Source: Maylandia zebra (lineage: Eukaryota > Chordata > Actinopteri > Cichliformes > Cichlidae). From it: a DNA stretch of 64,000 bases. The translations under genes and the position numbers were made by a program. This document shows positions 12,227-24,796 of this stretch, piece by piece. The notes under the pieces were generated by a model. That model ran no database searches and was not told the origin of the DNA. It was given only the letters and a program-made list of their open reading frames with translations. The first letter of the stretch is position 1. Each line of letters begins with the position of its first letter. The stretch spans positions 16,682,840-16,746,839 of the forward strand of contig NC_135183.1 of the NCBI RefSeq assembly GCF_041146795.1. Direction: 5' to 3'.

Positions 12227-15200
12227 CGTTTGTCTTTCTGACAGGTTGAAATGTTTAAAGAACGGTTCATTCAGGATCAGATTCAGAGTGTTTATATTCC
12301 CAGCAGCACCTGAAGCCAGCACAGCACCCCCTCAGATGTATATTTACCCTGCGTGCTCCTCAGGAAGCTGCTCGTCTCGGCGTATCTGGACAGGTGGACC
12401 TCGTAGTCCATCTGCTGCAGGACTCTCTGGTACAGCTGGACCTCGGTGTCTGAGGTCGGGTGTCGCCCCGTCAGAACCACGGCCCGGCGCCGGTGGGGGG
12501 TCCTCTGAGACGAGAGCTGCAACTGAGGGGGCGGCAGGAGTTCGTGTGAATCAGAATACGAATCAGAATACTTTATTAATCCCTAAGGAAATTATGTGGG
12601 TTACAGTTGCTCCAAGACAGTAATAGACTAAACTCTTTAAATAATACAATATGTTACAGAGTTTACAAAAGTACAAATTGGTGTGGAGAACATTTTTGTG
12701 ATAGCTTTAAGAGAGTTTGACACAGCTGAATGACACCCGGCATGGTAGAGCTCCAGTTCATGAAGCACTCAGAGATGAACATTTAAACCATGAAGCTGTG
12801 TTAGCCCTCAGACTAAGGTCAGCTTGCCGCTCTGATGATGGCTGTCTGCACACAGCCTGTCAGGTGTTTCTTCTCACCAAAGAAGAAGAAATGCAGTCAG
12901 CTCAGGCCTGCAGCTCTGAGGCTGGGATGCTGTTTTCCTGTCGGGTCAGTGGCTGTGATGTCAGCCTCACACTGCTTCCTGTTATGCTTAATCTAACACC
13001 TTCAGCTTCCTGTCAGCTGACACAACGAGGCAGCAACGCTCCGCTGTCTGGACTCCAGACAGATCGATCACAGACAGTTCTTTATCAACTGGGATTTTTA
13101 CAGAGAAAATTCCAGATTAACTCAGCAGGAGGAGCAATATCAGACCATCAAGCCCACATTCCAGACTGATGGACTGAGTCACATGACCCAAAACACCCTC
13201 ATCTCACCCCCTCCCCGGTTTTAATGTCTCACTCAGTTTAACGTGATCTGTGATCCCAGCGTGTTCACTGCTACAGGATTAGAAATGAGAGAAATGATTT
13301 TACACATAAATACATTAGAATTATGTCATTATAGCAAATATTAAACCAAATGACAAACACACATTTTTAATTAACCTGTCCAAACAGCCAATCAGAGTCC
13401 AGCTGATGGATCAGACTGTTTCAATTACGTTAACCCGTTCAGGACCCACTGACCATCACCCATGGACTGGACTGTATTTTCTGGTTAGTCAGAGTCTTTT
13501 CAAACCTCTGAGAGCTCATGAGGTAACATGGTGTGCTTGTCATGGTCCTCTGCTCCTGTCAGACTGGATTAAAATAGATGTTGAGAATCTGCTCCCAGCA
13601 GTAAATCCTCACGTCTGACTGGAAGCTGTGGGGAGGAACCAGAGAAATGAACAGCTGATGGCCAACAGCTGAGAGTCAGCTGACACAAGAACAACATCGA
13701 CCTTTGACCCTGAAGAATGGTCAAAGAAAAGCCCAGAAACTTCCCGAAAGACCTTAAAAGGTTTCATAACACATGAAGACACTAGGGACGGCCTCTCAAA
13801 CATCAGACACACCAAAGAACCCTGAAGACACAAAGACAGAGCCTAGAATTTCCTAGAGGTGGAATAATCAGGCCCTGCATCACCCGGACACCAGTACATA
13901 CCACAAAATACCTGTAGCATTCAGAAAAACCTGAAAGACTCAGGAAAGAACCCTCCTGAGAGACTGAGAAAGACCCCAAAATACTCTGAAAGAGAAGGAA
14001 TCCTGCAAGAATACTCAGAAGTACCCTGAAGTCTGTGGAGACCATTGTGTTCAGGGTGACCTGCACGGTGAGCCCTCCTCTGCTGTCGCTTTAATTCTGC
14101 GGAGGTCGAACAACACACACAGCAGAAATACAACATTCAAACCTTTATTTAAAGGATTTTTTTTACGTCTTACACGCTAATGAAGACCGTTCAGATGTAT
14201 TGATGAAGTTTGTTTGTCTTCATGCATAAAGACTCAATAATAAATTCCTTCTCAGATGTTCCCGTCCTGTGGGTCGGCAAAATGTTTTATCGATAAAGTT
14301 TTACTGAGCCACAGCATTACGAAGATGTTACAGCTCTTCTTGAGTGGTGTAAATCTAAACTCATTATCAAGTTTTCAGATGAAGATGGAGTGAAAGCTCA
14401 TTAAAGCCTCAGCGTTACTCCAACTCTGACCTCTGAGCTCTGAACACGACACTCAGTAAAAGGTGAAGGATGAGCAGACAGGAGTTTACAGCCCTCATAA
14501 AACAAAACAAACACTGTGAGTGTGTGCGTGTGTGTGTGTATGCATGCGAGTGTGTGTGTATGTTTACACTCTTGTTATCTGTCAGAAACTGGATCCTCGT
14601 GGCAGAAATATTTCTATCGGGACACCAAGCACCAGGACACACTTAAAATACCCAGAACACATGCCAACTGGATTGGCTGGCTCTGATTGGTCCATGCAGC
14701 TGTCAGTCACCCCGTGGTAAAATAAAACCCTCTTGCTCACAGTCGTTCATCCGTCTGTGTCTAAAAATATAGCAACAATGAGACAGAAGGAGCCTCGGCC
14801 CAGCAGGACTCCTCCTCCAGTGGATGCATTCAGAAGTCCATTCAGATATCAAAACGTTTTAAGAAGAGTTCACTCTACTCTGCTGTCTCAGGGTCGTTCA
14901 CATGTATTTGAAGTGTTTTAGTTAAAACAGAGCTTTGGGGTCATTTTGGGTTCAATAATAAAGTTTATGTGGAACCAATGAGACAGTACAGTAATAAAGC
15001 GCCTTAGGAGAAATCTAAACACATTTGAGGAAGTTTTAAAACAATATGATTTTCACTAAACTCTGACACATGATAAAGTGGAGTACAGTTTGACAGAGTT
15101 TAACTGGAGTGAAAAATATAGTGTTTGAAAGGTGACGGTCATCTAAGACTCTGGAAATAATAAAAACAGCCTGACATTTGGTGATGGGATAGTGGGGCGG

Positions 15201-15559
15201 AGCCCTCAGGTGCCTGAATCTCACTGGCTCAGTGCAGATGCTCCTTAAATGTTTGCTTTTGTTTTAATTGAGTTTGGTGAGCAGCTTTACTAAACTGATG
15301 CTGGTGGGGGTCATTATGGGCCACTCAGAATGACGTCATGGTGTGACGCAGATATGCTCACCTGTGCGTGTCTCTGCAGAGCCTCCAGAGTGCACACAAA
15401 CCTGCGGGTCAACATCTGGAGCGAGGGTACCTTGTAGCACACATCTGACCGCACCGGCTCGTCCCCCACCATCAGGTACACACAGAGTACGAGCAGGAGC
15501 GCGAGCAGCAGCAGGGGCGGGCCGGAGCGCCGGCGGAGCTGCGGGACGCACCGCATCAC
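6173..15559 (-). CDS. cped1: Cadherin-like and PC-esterase domain-containing protein 1, N-terminal 14 exons (3' part outside window)
   Basis: Coding exons in transcript order: 15559-15362, 12522-12348, 10639-10545, 10467-10383, 10195-10126, 10044-9909 (an upstream AG would make it 10056-9909), 9767-9634, 9329-9257, 8718-8560, 8178-8074, 7993-7890, 7807-7755, 7098-6912, 6341-6173. All junctions are GT-AG and the phases join into about 581 codons without a stop. The N-terminus is a type II signal anchor (Leu-rich residues about 15-31), fitting a Golgi/secretory protein. Exons 2-8 match the family's N-terminal region (for example CFQLLTF, residues about 303-309). Exons 13-14 match the cadherin-like region just before the PC-esterase domain ([10 protein letters not shown]). 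That catalytic domain must lie left of the window; the hAT element and LINE piece at 1-6059 fall in the following intron. Order CPED1-ING3-TSPAN12 is as in human 7q31. Confidence 0.93.
8876..9115. mobile_element. 224-bp hAT-type MITE with 8-bp duplication, in a CPED1 intron
   Basis: The element runs 8884-9107, starting CAAGGGTGGGCAACTCCAGG and ending in its imperfect inverse (CCTGGAGTTGCCCACCCTG). ATGTAACT is repeated exactly at 8876-8883 and 9108-9115. It has no coding capacity. It lies between CPED1 exons 8 and 9. A related copy lacking one end lies at 43472-43673. Confidence 0.88.
12099..12229 (+). repeat. (TG)n microsatellite
   Basis: Two TG runs are separated by TCTCTCTC and end in CGCGCGCG, about 120 bp downstream of CPED1 exon 2 in transcript direction. 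Cys-Val or His-Thr repeat ORFs here are artefacts. Confidence 0.98.
12545..12740 (-). mobile_element. Short LINE 3' end fragment
   Basis: AATACTTTATTAATCCCTAAGG matches in type the 3' untranslated end of the LINE at 50811-53574 (ACTTTATTAATCCCTCGGG). It abuts the 5' side of CPED1 exon 2 within intron 1. No ORF is preserved, and the right-hand boundary is approximate. Confidence 0.4.
12741..15361. other. CPED1 intron 1, no further gene seen
   Basis: This is unique-looking intronic sequence. About 13690-14050 is a degenerate short-period repeat of AAGACNCTGAAA-like units. A (GT)n-rich stretch lies at 14515-14560. No exon matching CPED1 or another family was found. Confidence 0.5.
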
Positions 15560-15830
15560 CGGAGGGCGAGCTTCACCGTACCTCCGTCACCTCCATCACC
15601 TCCGTCAGCTCAATCTGAGCCCACTTAGGTCAGCACAGAGCATGCGCAGTTTGAATCCTTCATTAGAAAATAAAGTCCTGCTTTTACGTGTCCCGAAGAC
15701 ACGGGTGAGCGCGCAAGAGAGGCCGTGACTGCCGTGCTGCTGAGCCGTGCGCGGACCTGAGATCAGACGGAGGAGCCACGAACTCCGCAAACTCCGAGCT
15801 CACTCCTTTAAATGGACACTGTATGACTCC
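15480..15830 (-). promoter_or_regulatory. GC-rich CPED1 promoter/5' region
   Basis: The start exon and the sequence just upstream of the ATG (15559) are rich in G+C and CpG compared with the neighbouring introns, as expected of a CpG-island promoter. No TATA box is evident. The transcription start cannot be placed from sequence. Confidence 0.4.
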
Positions 15831-16149
15831 TCGAAGTCAAATCTGCGCCGTCCTCCCCTCATTATCTTCTCCTACTCCGTCTAAACTGCTTTACCTCCTG
15901 TGCTGGAGCCACGCATCAGGCTGGAGCTGCTGTGGAGTAGCGGGACACCATCTGGTTTGAGTTAAAGCCAGCAGCAGGAGGAGGAGGCTCCGTCGTCAGG
16001 TTTCAGGTCCTGGGTCCGTCCTCTCCTCCAACTTTTCTGCACACAAACAGGAGGAAGCTGCTTTTCCCCCTCTCTGCAAGGAGTCTGCAGGAGGTCAGCT
16101 CCTCCTAGTCCAGATATTTCAGGCGCGCGCACTCCACGTGCGTGAGATA

Positions 16150-16273
<124 letters not shown>

Positions 16274-17132
16274 CGCGGATGTGTGACTATGTGAGTTAAA
16301 AAGCTCTCACTGTTTCTGCTGACCAACAACTTTCAAACTGCATCTTTCTACTCTAAAATCTGGAAGACTGGCTGGCCCAGAACTACAGCTGGCTAAACGT
16401 TCCTATTCCAACGGGACCCCCACACCCACCCACAGAGCTATTAAAGGGAAATTATCCACAGAAATGTAAACATATTTATCTGCTATTTTGACCCGAGAGT
16501 CTCCTGGCTGACCTCTGCCGGACGGTAGAGGAACTGCAGCTACATCAACTAATAAAAACAAACTATAAAGCAATGATGTGAACTGGCTCTGTGGTCTTCA
16601 GCAGAGGTGGGTAGTAATGAGTTACATTTACTCCGTTACATTTACCTGAGTAAGTTTTTGAGAAAAATGTACTTTTAAAGTACCTTTTTTGCACAATACT
16701 TTTTACTTTTACTTGAGTACATTTGTGAAGAAGAAACTGTACTTTTACTCCGCTACATTTGCAAAATTCGACTTGTTACTTTTTAAAAAATAATGCCACC
16801 CAGGCAAAAGAAAAATAGAAAAGTATATTGTTCTAACAATATACCTTTCATGTTTGTACAATATAATATCACGTTATTACAATACACATAATTATCACGT
16901 TCGTACAATTTAAATATTATATAGGCTACATCGCAGCTCCAGTCACGGCTTCCATCACTGTCTTTTAGTGATGTGTAGGTCGCGAATGAAATGGCTCTTA
17001 GAGCCGGATCTTTGACGTGAACGACGCGAGCCGGCTCCTTATCGCGAGCCGTGGGTTGTTTTTTTTTCTTTCTCTCACCCTCTCTCTCACACTTTTTTTT
17101 AAAATTATTTGCATATATATGAGTTCTTGTGT

Positions 17133-18967
17133 ATAAATACCAGAGTTGGGACTAACGCGTTATTAAGTAATGCGTTACAGTAACTACGTTATTATTGTGG
17201 TAACGAGCACGATAACTAGTTATTATGCCAAAATCAGGAACGCGTTACTCGTTACTGGGATTTAGATAGGGTCGTTACTCGTTACTTCGTGTGGTGGCTA
17301 TCGCGGAGCTTCCACAGATTCAGTAACATTAGCAAGTGGTGGAGGCCAGCAGGTGGATGAAGGAAAAGGGACGCAGAAGGAAAAGAGACCCGAGGCGGCC
17401 GTCGGTCCAAGTGTGAACTGAACTTCAGGTAAGAAGTTATGACCTGCAGTCTCTCTGGGTCAGATATGAACCAAGTTTAGGTGGAGTTTATTTTCGTTAT
17501 TCTGACTTTTTCCGTACTGCGTGCTAGCTAGCATGACGGAGTTTCTATACAGCTGGGTGGGTGCTATGAAGTTAATGATGTTGAACTTTATTTTGTTCAT
17601 AAGTTATTAGAGTTGCCAACCTTCCCGTCTGGTATTCAGAGAAAATATTACACGTTTCTTATTGAGGTGAAAAGGAACAGTTTGTCCCGTAATTCAGCTA
17701 CAATGAAAAAGGCACAAAGCTGGAGTTATTCTGTGTCTTTGCTGCACAGCTGCCTCTTCTCCTCTCATTCTCCCCCCCTCCCTCTCCCGTTTCTACTTCA
17801 ATCATGAAAACTGATCAATGATCAGCTGATCGTCTCTCTTGTTTGTTTATCGCCCACTTTGCACCGAAAGAGGAAACCAGCGGATGTCGCGCTAAACAAC
17901 AGCAGCGGTTTAAGCTTGATCAGCTGTTGTTAGAATTTATTTAATATTAATTTCCAGTATCAGCTGATGTTTGCTGGAGCCACAGCTGTAAAAGCTGCTG
18001 GTCATGATGTCGGTTTGGATATGTGGTGAGAGGGAAACATGAAGATGAAACCAGGAGATGTCCTTACTGAATCATCAGAGCTGAACAGGTGATGGAGAAA
18101 CAGGTTTACCTTTTAGGTGACATGAATGAGTTGAAGGGAAGTTATGAACAGTTTCTGAGAGACTAATAACCCCAGGATCCTTTTCTAAGTAGCTGACAGC
18201 TGGTAACTGTGCAGGGGCGGGTCTAGCAAAGTGTTGCCAGGGGGGCATGTAGGGCATTAACAGGGAGAGGGGGGCACAAAGAAATACTTTTCTTTCTTAT
18301 TCTCATTTAAAATGTCTAGCTTTTAAAAAATAATTATCTGAATCTTACAACAAACGATTGATAGATTGATGCATATATACCATCAGAACAGTGTACATCA
18401 CTGTCACAACAGTGTTTGTTTTCATTCAAAGGCTTTATGATTTTTCCTATAATGGTGGGCCGGTCTCTAGTCAAAATGCCCGGGCCAATTTTCTGTCCCA
18501 GTCCAGCCCTGTATGCAGCTCATCTGCAGTCTGGTGTTACCTACATCTTCCTATTCAGAAGGCAGATTTTCCGAGTTCTGAGTACAATCGAAAGCACCAC
18601 GACTGCAGTTTTTGTGTTGGATGTAAAAGGCGCACATGACTCTGTGACGTAGGCTAGAATCATGGCAGCAGTCAATGACAGTCCAGGCGTGGGATTTCTC
18701 TCGTGGAAATATGCACGTTATCATATCCTTTCTATTGGTAGGTGGCACAGTGCACTTGTGGCAAGTAAGCAAGCTAGAAGACTGGCAAAGTAATGGAAGC
18801 AACACATTAACAAGAGAATTCTGAGTAAAACCAAAGTACTTTCCCTAGTAACTAGTTACTTTGAAAGTAACAAGTAACTTGAAGTAACGGAGTTACTTTT
18901 GAGAGAAGTAACTAGTAATGTAACTAAGTTACTATTTTAAAGTAACTTACCCAACACTGATAAATAC
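17133..18967. mobile_element. Inner hAT-type element of the nest (element C)
   Basis: Element C spans 17141-18959. It starts CAGAGTTGGGACTAACGCG and ends ...TTACCCAACACTG. ATAAATAC is repeated exactly at 17133-17140 and 18960-18967. Both subterminal regions contain repeated AACTAGTTA and GTAACG motifs. No transposase domain was recognised inside. Being innermost, it is the youngest insertion of the three. Confidence 0.88.
18212..18511. mobile_element. Possible fourth-level insertion inside element C
   Basis: The left edge CAGGGGCGGGTCTAGC and the right edge read in reverse, CAGGGCTGGACTGGGAC, look like two hAT-type termini. The flanking 8-mers (TAACTGTG and TATGCAGC) do not match, so this may be two abutting element ends rather than one insertion. 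Confidence 0.3.
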
Positions 18968-19633
18968 ACAAACAAAACACATATGCTTTCAATTGTGTAA
19001 TTTAAGTGATCTAGTAGCTCTGTTTTGGAAGTTCAGTTAATGCTAGAAATGTGTTTTGGAGTTTGTACGTGTTTTGTCTCTAGGGGCCACCGCATATATT
19101 TATATATAAACATATATAAATAAAACCACTTTTTTTTAACATTAGTAATTCCTTTTGTGCATAATTTTATATTATTGTTAATAATAAATTAATTAAAGCA
19201 ACAAAACAACCTGAAGAGCCGGTTCAGAGCCAAAAGAGCCGGTTCTCTAAAAAGAGCTGGAAATCCCATCACTACTGTCTTTCTCGTCTTTTCCCAGAGT
19301 AACAGCCAAACATTGGCTAGCACTGCTTAGCCTTGCACGCATTCTTATTTTAAACTTAATCTGGAATTCATTGCAAACTGTTTGTGTGGGATATGAATGA
19401 CAAGATTTTGTTTTTCTACAAGAGTTAGTAAAAACATCTCCAGTGTGATCAAATCTTCTTGCCAAACATCTGCAGCTTGGCAGTGTATACAGCACTATAA
19501 TGACCAGACCTAATTCTTTTGAAAACCATACATCTTCCACAGGTCTCAACTTCATCAGACATCACCTAGACTCAGAGGCCAGCTGAATGAGGCCAGCACA
19601 AACAGTGGCCTAACCGACTAAGATGATGGATCC

Positions 19634-19894
19634 ATGGGGTCAGGAAAGCCAGAAGCAATGGAGCTGGAGAGGTACCTTTCATGTCCATTCACTGGAGGTG
19701 TGGATCTATTACATGGCGTTCCTCACATCAAGAAGCTGTCGATCAAAATCAGTACAGCTCTTCCTGCATCTGGAGCTTGTGAAGGACTTCTCAGTCATGC
19801 AGGACTCCTGTTCACTGCTGAACAGTTACAGCTTCACAGAAAGAACGTTGAGAGCAAACTGCTGCTGAAGCTTAACCATCACTTCACTGAGTGA
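19634..19894 (+). pseudogene. hAT transposase C-terminal dimerisation domain, decayed
   Basis: This frame reads through a region with the hAT C-terminal signature: a Leu-Ser-Ile-Lys start, an ALPASGACE-type step where active hATs have PASSA-ERLFS, then LLSHAGLLFT and a closing LLLKLNHHF. The rest of the transposase, including the catalytic residues, is not recoverable around the nested insertions. It is the only coding trace of the outer element A. Confidence 0.7.
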
Positions 19895-20738
19895 AGAAAT
19901 GGCACATTTTTGCTAAATATGCAGAAATAGATGCACACCCATACAATTTATGGTAAACTGAGCTCCCTTGTATGTACATATGTTGAAGATGCCTCGTTCT
20001 AATGTTTTCTCTGAGGCTGCTGTGGCATTTCGAGCAAAAATGAAAATAAAGTTGACAGCATATCGTGTCACTGGAAATTGTTTGCACTGTTTATATATTT
20101 ATATTATTTACTGTAGGCATTGGTGAAAAAAGCTTTATGTTGTGAAAAACTGAAATCTGGAAATTAGAATTGTTGTGCCTTATTTTGTTGATCTTTGTAC
20201 ATATATTCCTGTTGAAAATACTAAAATCTGTATATTTATTTTTGTCTGATAGCATTTATTTAAAAAATAAATCAGACATTTCAAACAGTTACTCGCTACT
20301 TGAGTAGTCTTTTCACCAAGTACTTTTTTACTCTTGAGTAACTTTTTTGAAGACTACTTTTCACTTTTACTTGAGTAATAATATTTTATGGTCCAGTAAT
20401 GCTACTCTTACTTGAGTACAATTTTTGGATACTCGACCCACCTCTGGTCTTCAGGCTTAGAAACTTGCAGATAATCTTTGTACACGGACTTCAGAGACAC
20501 ACAGATTTAATGAATAAACGGCACTACGTGGCAGCCTGAAGTTCTCACCCACCAGATGTTTACAGTTGTGACAGCCGCTCACAGCAAAAATGAAGGAAAA
20601 CTGTTTCCATCAACGCTTCCTGTTGATCCCATTAGGTCAAATAACAACAACGCACCAGCTGATTTACCAAAACATCGCTTTATTGGACTCTTCATTTTAA
20701 CATTTGTCACACACACGCAAACCAACACGGCACAAACC

Positions 20739-20740
<2 letters not shown>

Positions 20741-20796
<56 letters not shown>
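20741..20796 (+). repeat. (CA)n microsatellite
   Basis: Uninterrupted CA dinucleotides between the nested hAT cluster and the 3' end of ING3. Confidence 0.97.
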
Positions 20797-20798
<2 letters not shown>

Positions 20799-21314
20799 AC
20801 ATTCTGGCTTACTATGGAGGTCAAATGAGACTCATCTAATTTGGCTCCAACAGGCATTCATAGTTGTAGTCCAACAACCCATCCTGTTTGTAGTTTTAAA
20901 TGAGTGAGAGGGGAGCATGGCCTCATGGGAAATAATTTCAGCTCTGGGAAAAATCTGCATATAATGGAAGGAGACAAAAAGACCTGGTTTACAAACTTGG
21001 CTATTCCAAGTATAATCCCAGATTAACCAAATATAAAACCTGGGTTGTATCTGTGCTCTGACAGAAAGACTCATTAATTATTCTGACCAGTTTAAAATGT
21101 CAAGATTAACTTCACTGAATCTGAATAACAAAGACTAGTTTTGGCAGAGACTGTGGTTGTTTTTAGGCTTAGACTGAACCCAGATTTTATTTCTCTCAGA
21201 GCTGACATCACTTCCTCCACACGGCTTTAAATCCTCAGTGTCTGATGATGAGCAGTTTGCTGTTGGTGACCTCTGACCTCAGCCGCCTCTAATGAAGGTT
21301 ACAAGGAGATGTGT

Positions 21315-24300
21315 CTATTTATGGCGGCTGCCCCTCCTCTTCATGGCCGCTGTGCACTGAGGGCAGTACCACTTCCCCTTCGGGGCCTCCGTCAGGCCAA
21401 CACAGCCGTAGTGGAACCACTCGATCGGACACTGAGGACATACACAGACACGGTCAGCACATACACACAGACACCCGTTTCCACGGGTCAGAACCTGAAG
21501 GTAAAAGACTCACGTCTGTGTTGTCACAGCCGACCATCTCTCCATAAGAAACCTGAAACACAGAAGAGGAGTCACCATCATTCTATGAGGCCTCGTCAGT
21601 GATTGGTCCATCAGCAAACCTGATGTATGCGTGTATGTGTGTGTGTACCTGGTTACAGATGCAGTATCGGGGCTCGTTGGGGTCGTAGGTCCAGTCCACC
21701 TGACTGTTGGCCTCGGCTTCAGGCAGCACCGATGCCTGCTGGGAGAGCTCCTGAGCGAGCGCCGATGACGAAGAACAGGACGACAGTGAGGAGGAGGAGG
21801 ACGACGAAGATGACTGATGGTTGGAAGACTTAATGCTGCTCCTGTAAAACAGAAGAAGAGTGAGTGTTTATCCATGCTGAGCGCTGGAGGCAAGAAGCCA
21901 AGATGGTGGTCTTACTTGGACTTGCGTCCTCGAGAGTCAGAGGTGGTGCTGGGGGTGAGGGTCTGAGTGAGGGTGGAGGCAAGGGCGGAGGAGGAGTATC
22001 CGGCAGTGCTTTCCCGGGACAGAGCGAAGTCCCTGCCCAGCTGGAAGTCGTTGTTTTTGATGGCCTCATAGCTCGCTTTGAGGCTGGACGTCCGCCGGCC
22101 CTCCTTCATCTGCTCACATGGATACATCAGCAGTAAAACGTTTAGGTCATGCATGCATGCATGTTATACTCTGTATGATACTGTATGTGACAAATAATAA
22201 AGCTTGTTTGTTTTGTTTGTTTGTCAGTAACACAGACAAGCACATCCCGTAGCCGGATGTCAGATTTTCTACCATCTTTCAGTCCTTGAACTAACAAAAT
22301 GTGATTCAAGATGTCTGATTTAAAAATTCTTTGACCTGCTCATCTCAGACTGACAGTTACTTGAAATTTCAGGTTTGAGTTATACCGGAAACCCAACTAA
22401 CACAGCAAAGCAGCAGAGCTGAGGCACTGATGATGATGAACAGGATGTCTGCAGATGACTTCAGAGGTGATGGAGACAGATCAGCTGCTCATGCGTTCTC
22501 TGTGGAACAAACGTTTCTGGAAGCTGTCGCTTTTTTCAAAGAACCTTTAAAAGATTTTAACTGATCCAAAACGACAAGTTTGGCCTGCAGGTGAAAACAC
22601 CTGAGAAACTCCACCCCTTCTCTAACTGGATGTTCTCTCACCTGAGCTGTGGCCTGCACCGCCTGGGCAGCAGCCATGGTGATGGCACCGGCTCCAGCTC
22701 CAGCTCCGGGCCCTGAGGACAGCGAGCTCAGGTTGTAGGCCATAGGCTGGGAGGAGTTGACGCTGTACGCATTGTTGGTGGACGAGGATGTGCTGTTGGT
22801 ACGGCAGCCTGCCGAGGACACACAGGTGAGGCAGGCAACACATGGCAGGCGGTCAGAGTGCTCTGGTGAGGGTCGTGGCTCTTACCTGGCGTGTTCTCTT
22901 TGGAGGCGTCTGACGTGAGCGTGGACAGCAGAGCTTCAGACTTGAACTTCTTCTCTGGGACGTGTTCTGTGGTGTGGTGGCTCGGAGCGCTATATTTTCT
23001 CTCTGAGAGCACACAAACATGCAGTTAGCTGACACTTCCTGTTTCAAACTGAAAACAACACAATACCATCATCATGTCCCGCCCCAAATTCATCTGAGGT
23101 TCACACTGCTTCAATCTGACACCATGTTTATGTTTGCTGCTGTTACCATGGTGAACCATGGTGTGGCCAAGAGTGGGTGATTTCAGTCGGTTAAATCAGT
23201 GTGGACAACTCAGAGAGGCTCACTGTGCTTATGTCACAGCTTCCGCATCAACTCAAATGATCCCGAATGACCTCAGCAGGTAAGGTCTAACGAGAACAAG
23301 TATCGTGACGCTAAACTTTTAAAAGTTGCTAACAACAGCACGAGGACGAAGCCAGAGAATGAGGTTAGTGTGGTCTAAAACCCAGGTTATCACTGCAGTT
23401 CAGGTTGATGCGTGATGTGTGACATCAGCAACTGGGAACACCTCCCACCTCGTTTACATCAGCATGACCGCTGCATGTTTCTGTATTCTAACATTTTAAC
23501 AACTATTAATCATCCTCAAAAAAATATTTTTATTTCTCATTCTCAGATGAACGACTACACGACTCTGAAGACGCTTTCAGGGATTCATATGCATGGATTA
23601 GGTGGTCAATCAGTATGGATCAGGAAAGATGCAGGCGATGATCCAGACAGCAGACAAAAAACAGATCTGGTGTTGCTGTGTACTCACTCTCTGTGGTGGC
23701 GTGTGAGTGAACGTGGTGGTTGTTGACAGGCTGAGACGGGCTGTCCATCTCCAACGATCCTGAGCACAGATGTGTGACAGGAAGTCAGGCACACGTTACA
23801 GGAAGTCTAACATTCCCCTGCCGAATACAACCAAAGAGCTACTCACGTCTCTCAAGGATCTCAGTGATGCCAGCGTTGTCAGCCTCCAGCTCCATCTTGA
23901 ACTTGGCCAGTTCCTGGTCCAGTTTACGCAGGTGTCGGTCCACCTGAGACACAGAGGATCAATGAGGTCAACAACGAAAACCAATTTTAAACCAATCAAG
24001 CAGCTTTTCTGTGACACATGAATAATCTTTAAGTGTTGGGCTGATGGATGTCTGGATGTGTTAATAATCACACAGATGCCCCCAAAAGTTGATTCTTTTC
24101 ATCTGGACGTAGCATTTTCAATGGGAGAAATGTTTCGTCACTCATTCAAGTGACTTCTTCAGTCTCAGCTGACTGCAGGTTTCCCCAATCTCATAAACAG
24201 TACATTTGCATTATGACTGAAACTAACACCACTGAAGGAACAATGGGCTGGAAGGTCAGTTCCTTGGCCATTAATATGCAAATTCTCATAACCCTTGATC

Positions 24301-24714
24301 AACATTGACTGATCAAATCTCACAGATGAGTGATCAATCTAACCAATCAGTGATTTATAACTGAAGGGTCTGAGTTTAGCTGGTATCTTTCAGTGATAGT
24401 GACCATGCTCTCAGACTGCAGGAAAAGTAACTCCTTGTGCTTTTTTAGTGGCTCTTCAAGGTTCTTTCTGCCCTCTAGTGGCGGCTGTGTGGAATAACTG
24501 AGGGTTCCTCTGAGATTTCTACACGTTAAAGCTGTTAAAGCCTAAATGTGCACCTTTGCCATTCTGTGATCACCTGAGTGACACCTGAAGGAAACCTTTA
24601 CTCACCAGGTCATAGATCTGATTGGCCAGCTGGACTTTCTCATCTGCATCTTCCAGAGCTTTGTAGTAATCCTAAGAACACACACAGGTTTAACCCAAAA
24701 ACCCAAGACACACA

Positions 24715-24796
<82 letters not shown>

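Larger units (their letters stand above)
16958..19282. mobile_element. Middle hAT-type element of the nest (element B)
   Basis: Element B spans 16966-19274. Its ends are TAGTGATGTG and, inverted, TAGTGATGGG, with GAGCCGG-rich subterminal motifs on both sides (GAGCCGGATC and GAGCCGGTTC). CTGTCTTT is repeated exactly at 16958-16965 and 19275-19282. It is itself split by element C. No ORF is recognisable. Confidence 0.88.
16594..20454. mobile_element. Outer hAT-type element of a three-level nest (element A)
   Basis: Element A spans 16602-20446. It starts CAGAGGTGGGTAGTAATG, and its right end is the inverse type ...CGACCCACCTCTG. GTCTTCAG is repeated exactly at 16594-16601 and 20447-20454. Subterminal sequence is full of TTACTTGAGTA-like motifs on both sides. 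Near its right end (19634-19894) it retains a decayed hAT transposase C-terminus, which supports hAT identity. Element B (16966-19274) is inserted in it. It lies in the gap between CPED1 and ING3. Confidence 0.9.

Noticed and set aside
12021-12623. ORFs of Cys-Val or His-Thr repeats (also at 20556-20857, 24578-24966, 33631-34074, 50837-51118)
   Set aside because: They are translations of TG/CA microsatellites, open in several frames on both strands; not coding.
22489-22821. 110-codon minus-strand ORF as a separate gene
   Set aside because: It is ING3 exon 8 plus read-through into intron 8; the donor at 22641 is used instead.
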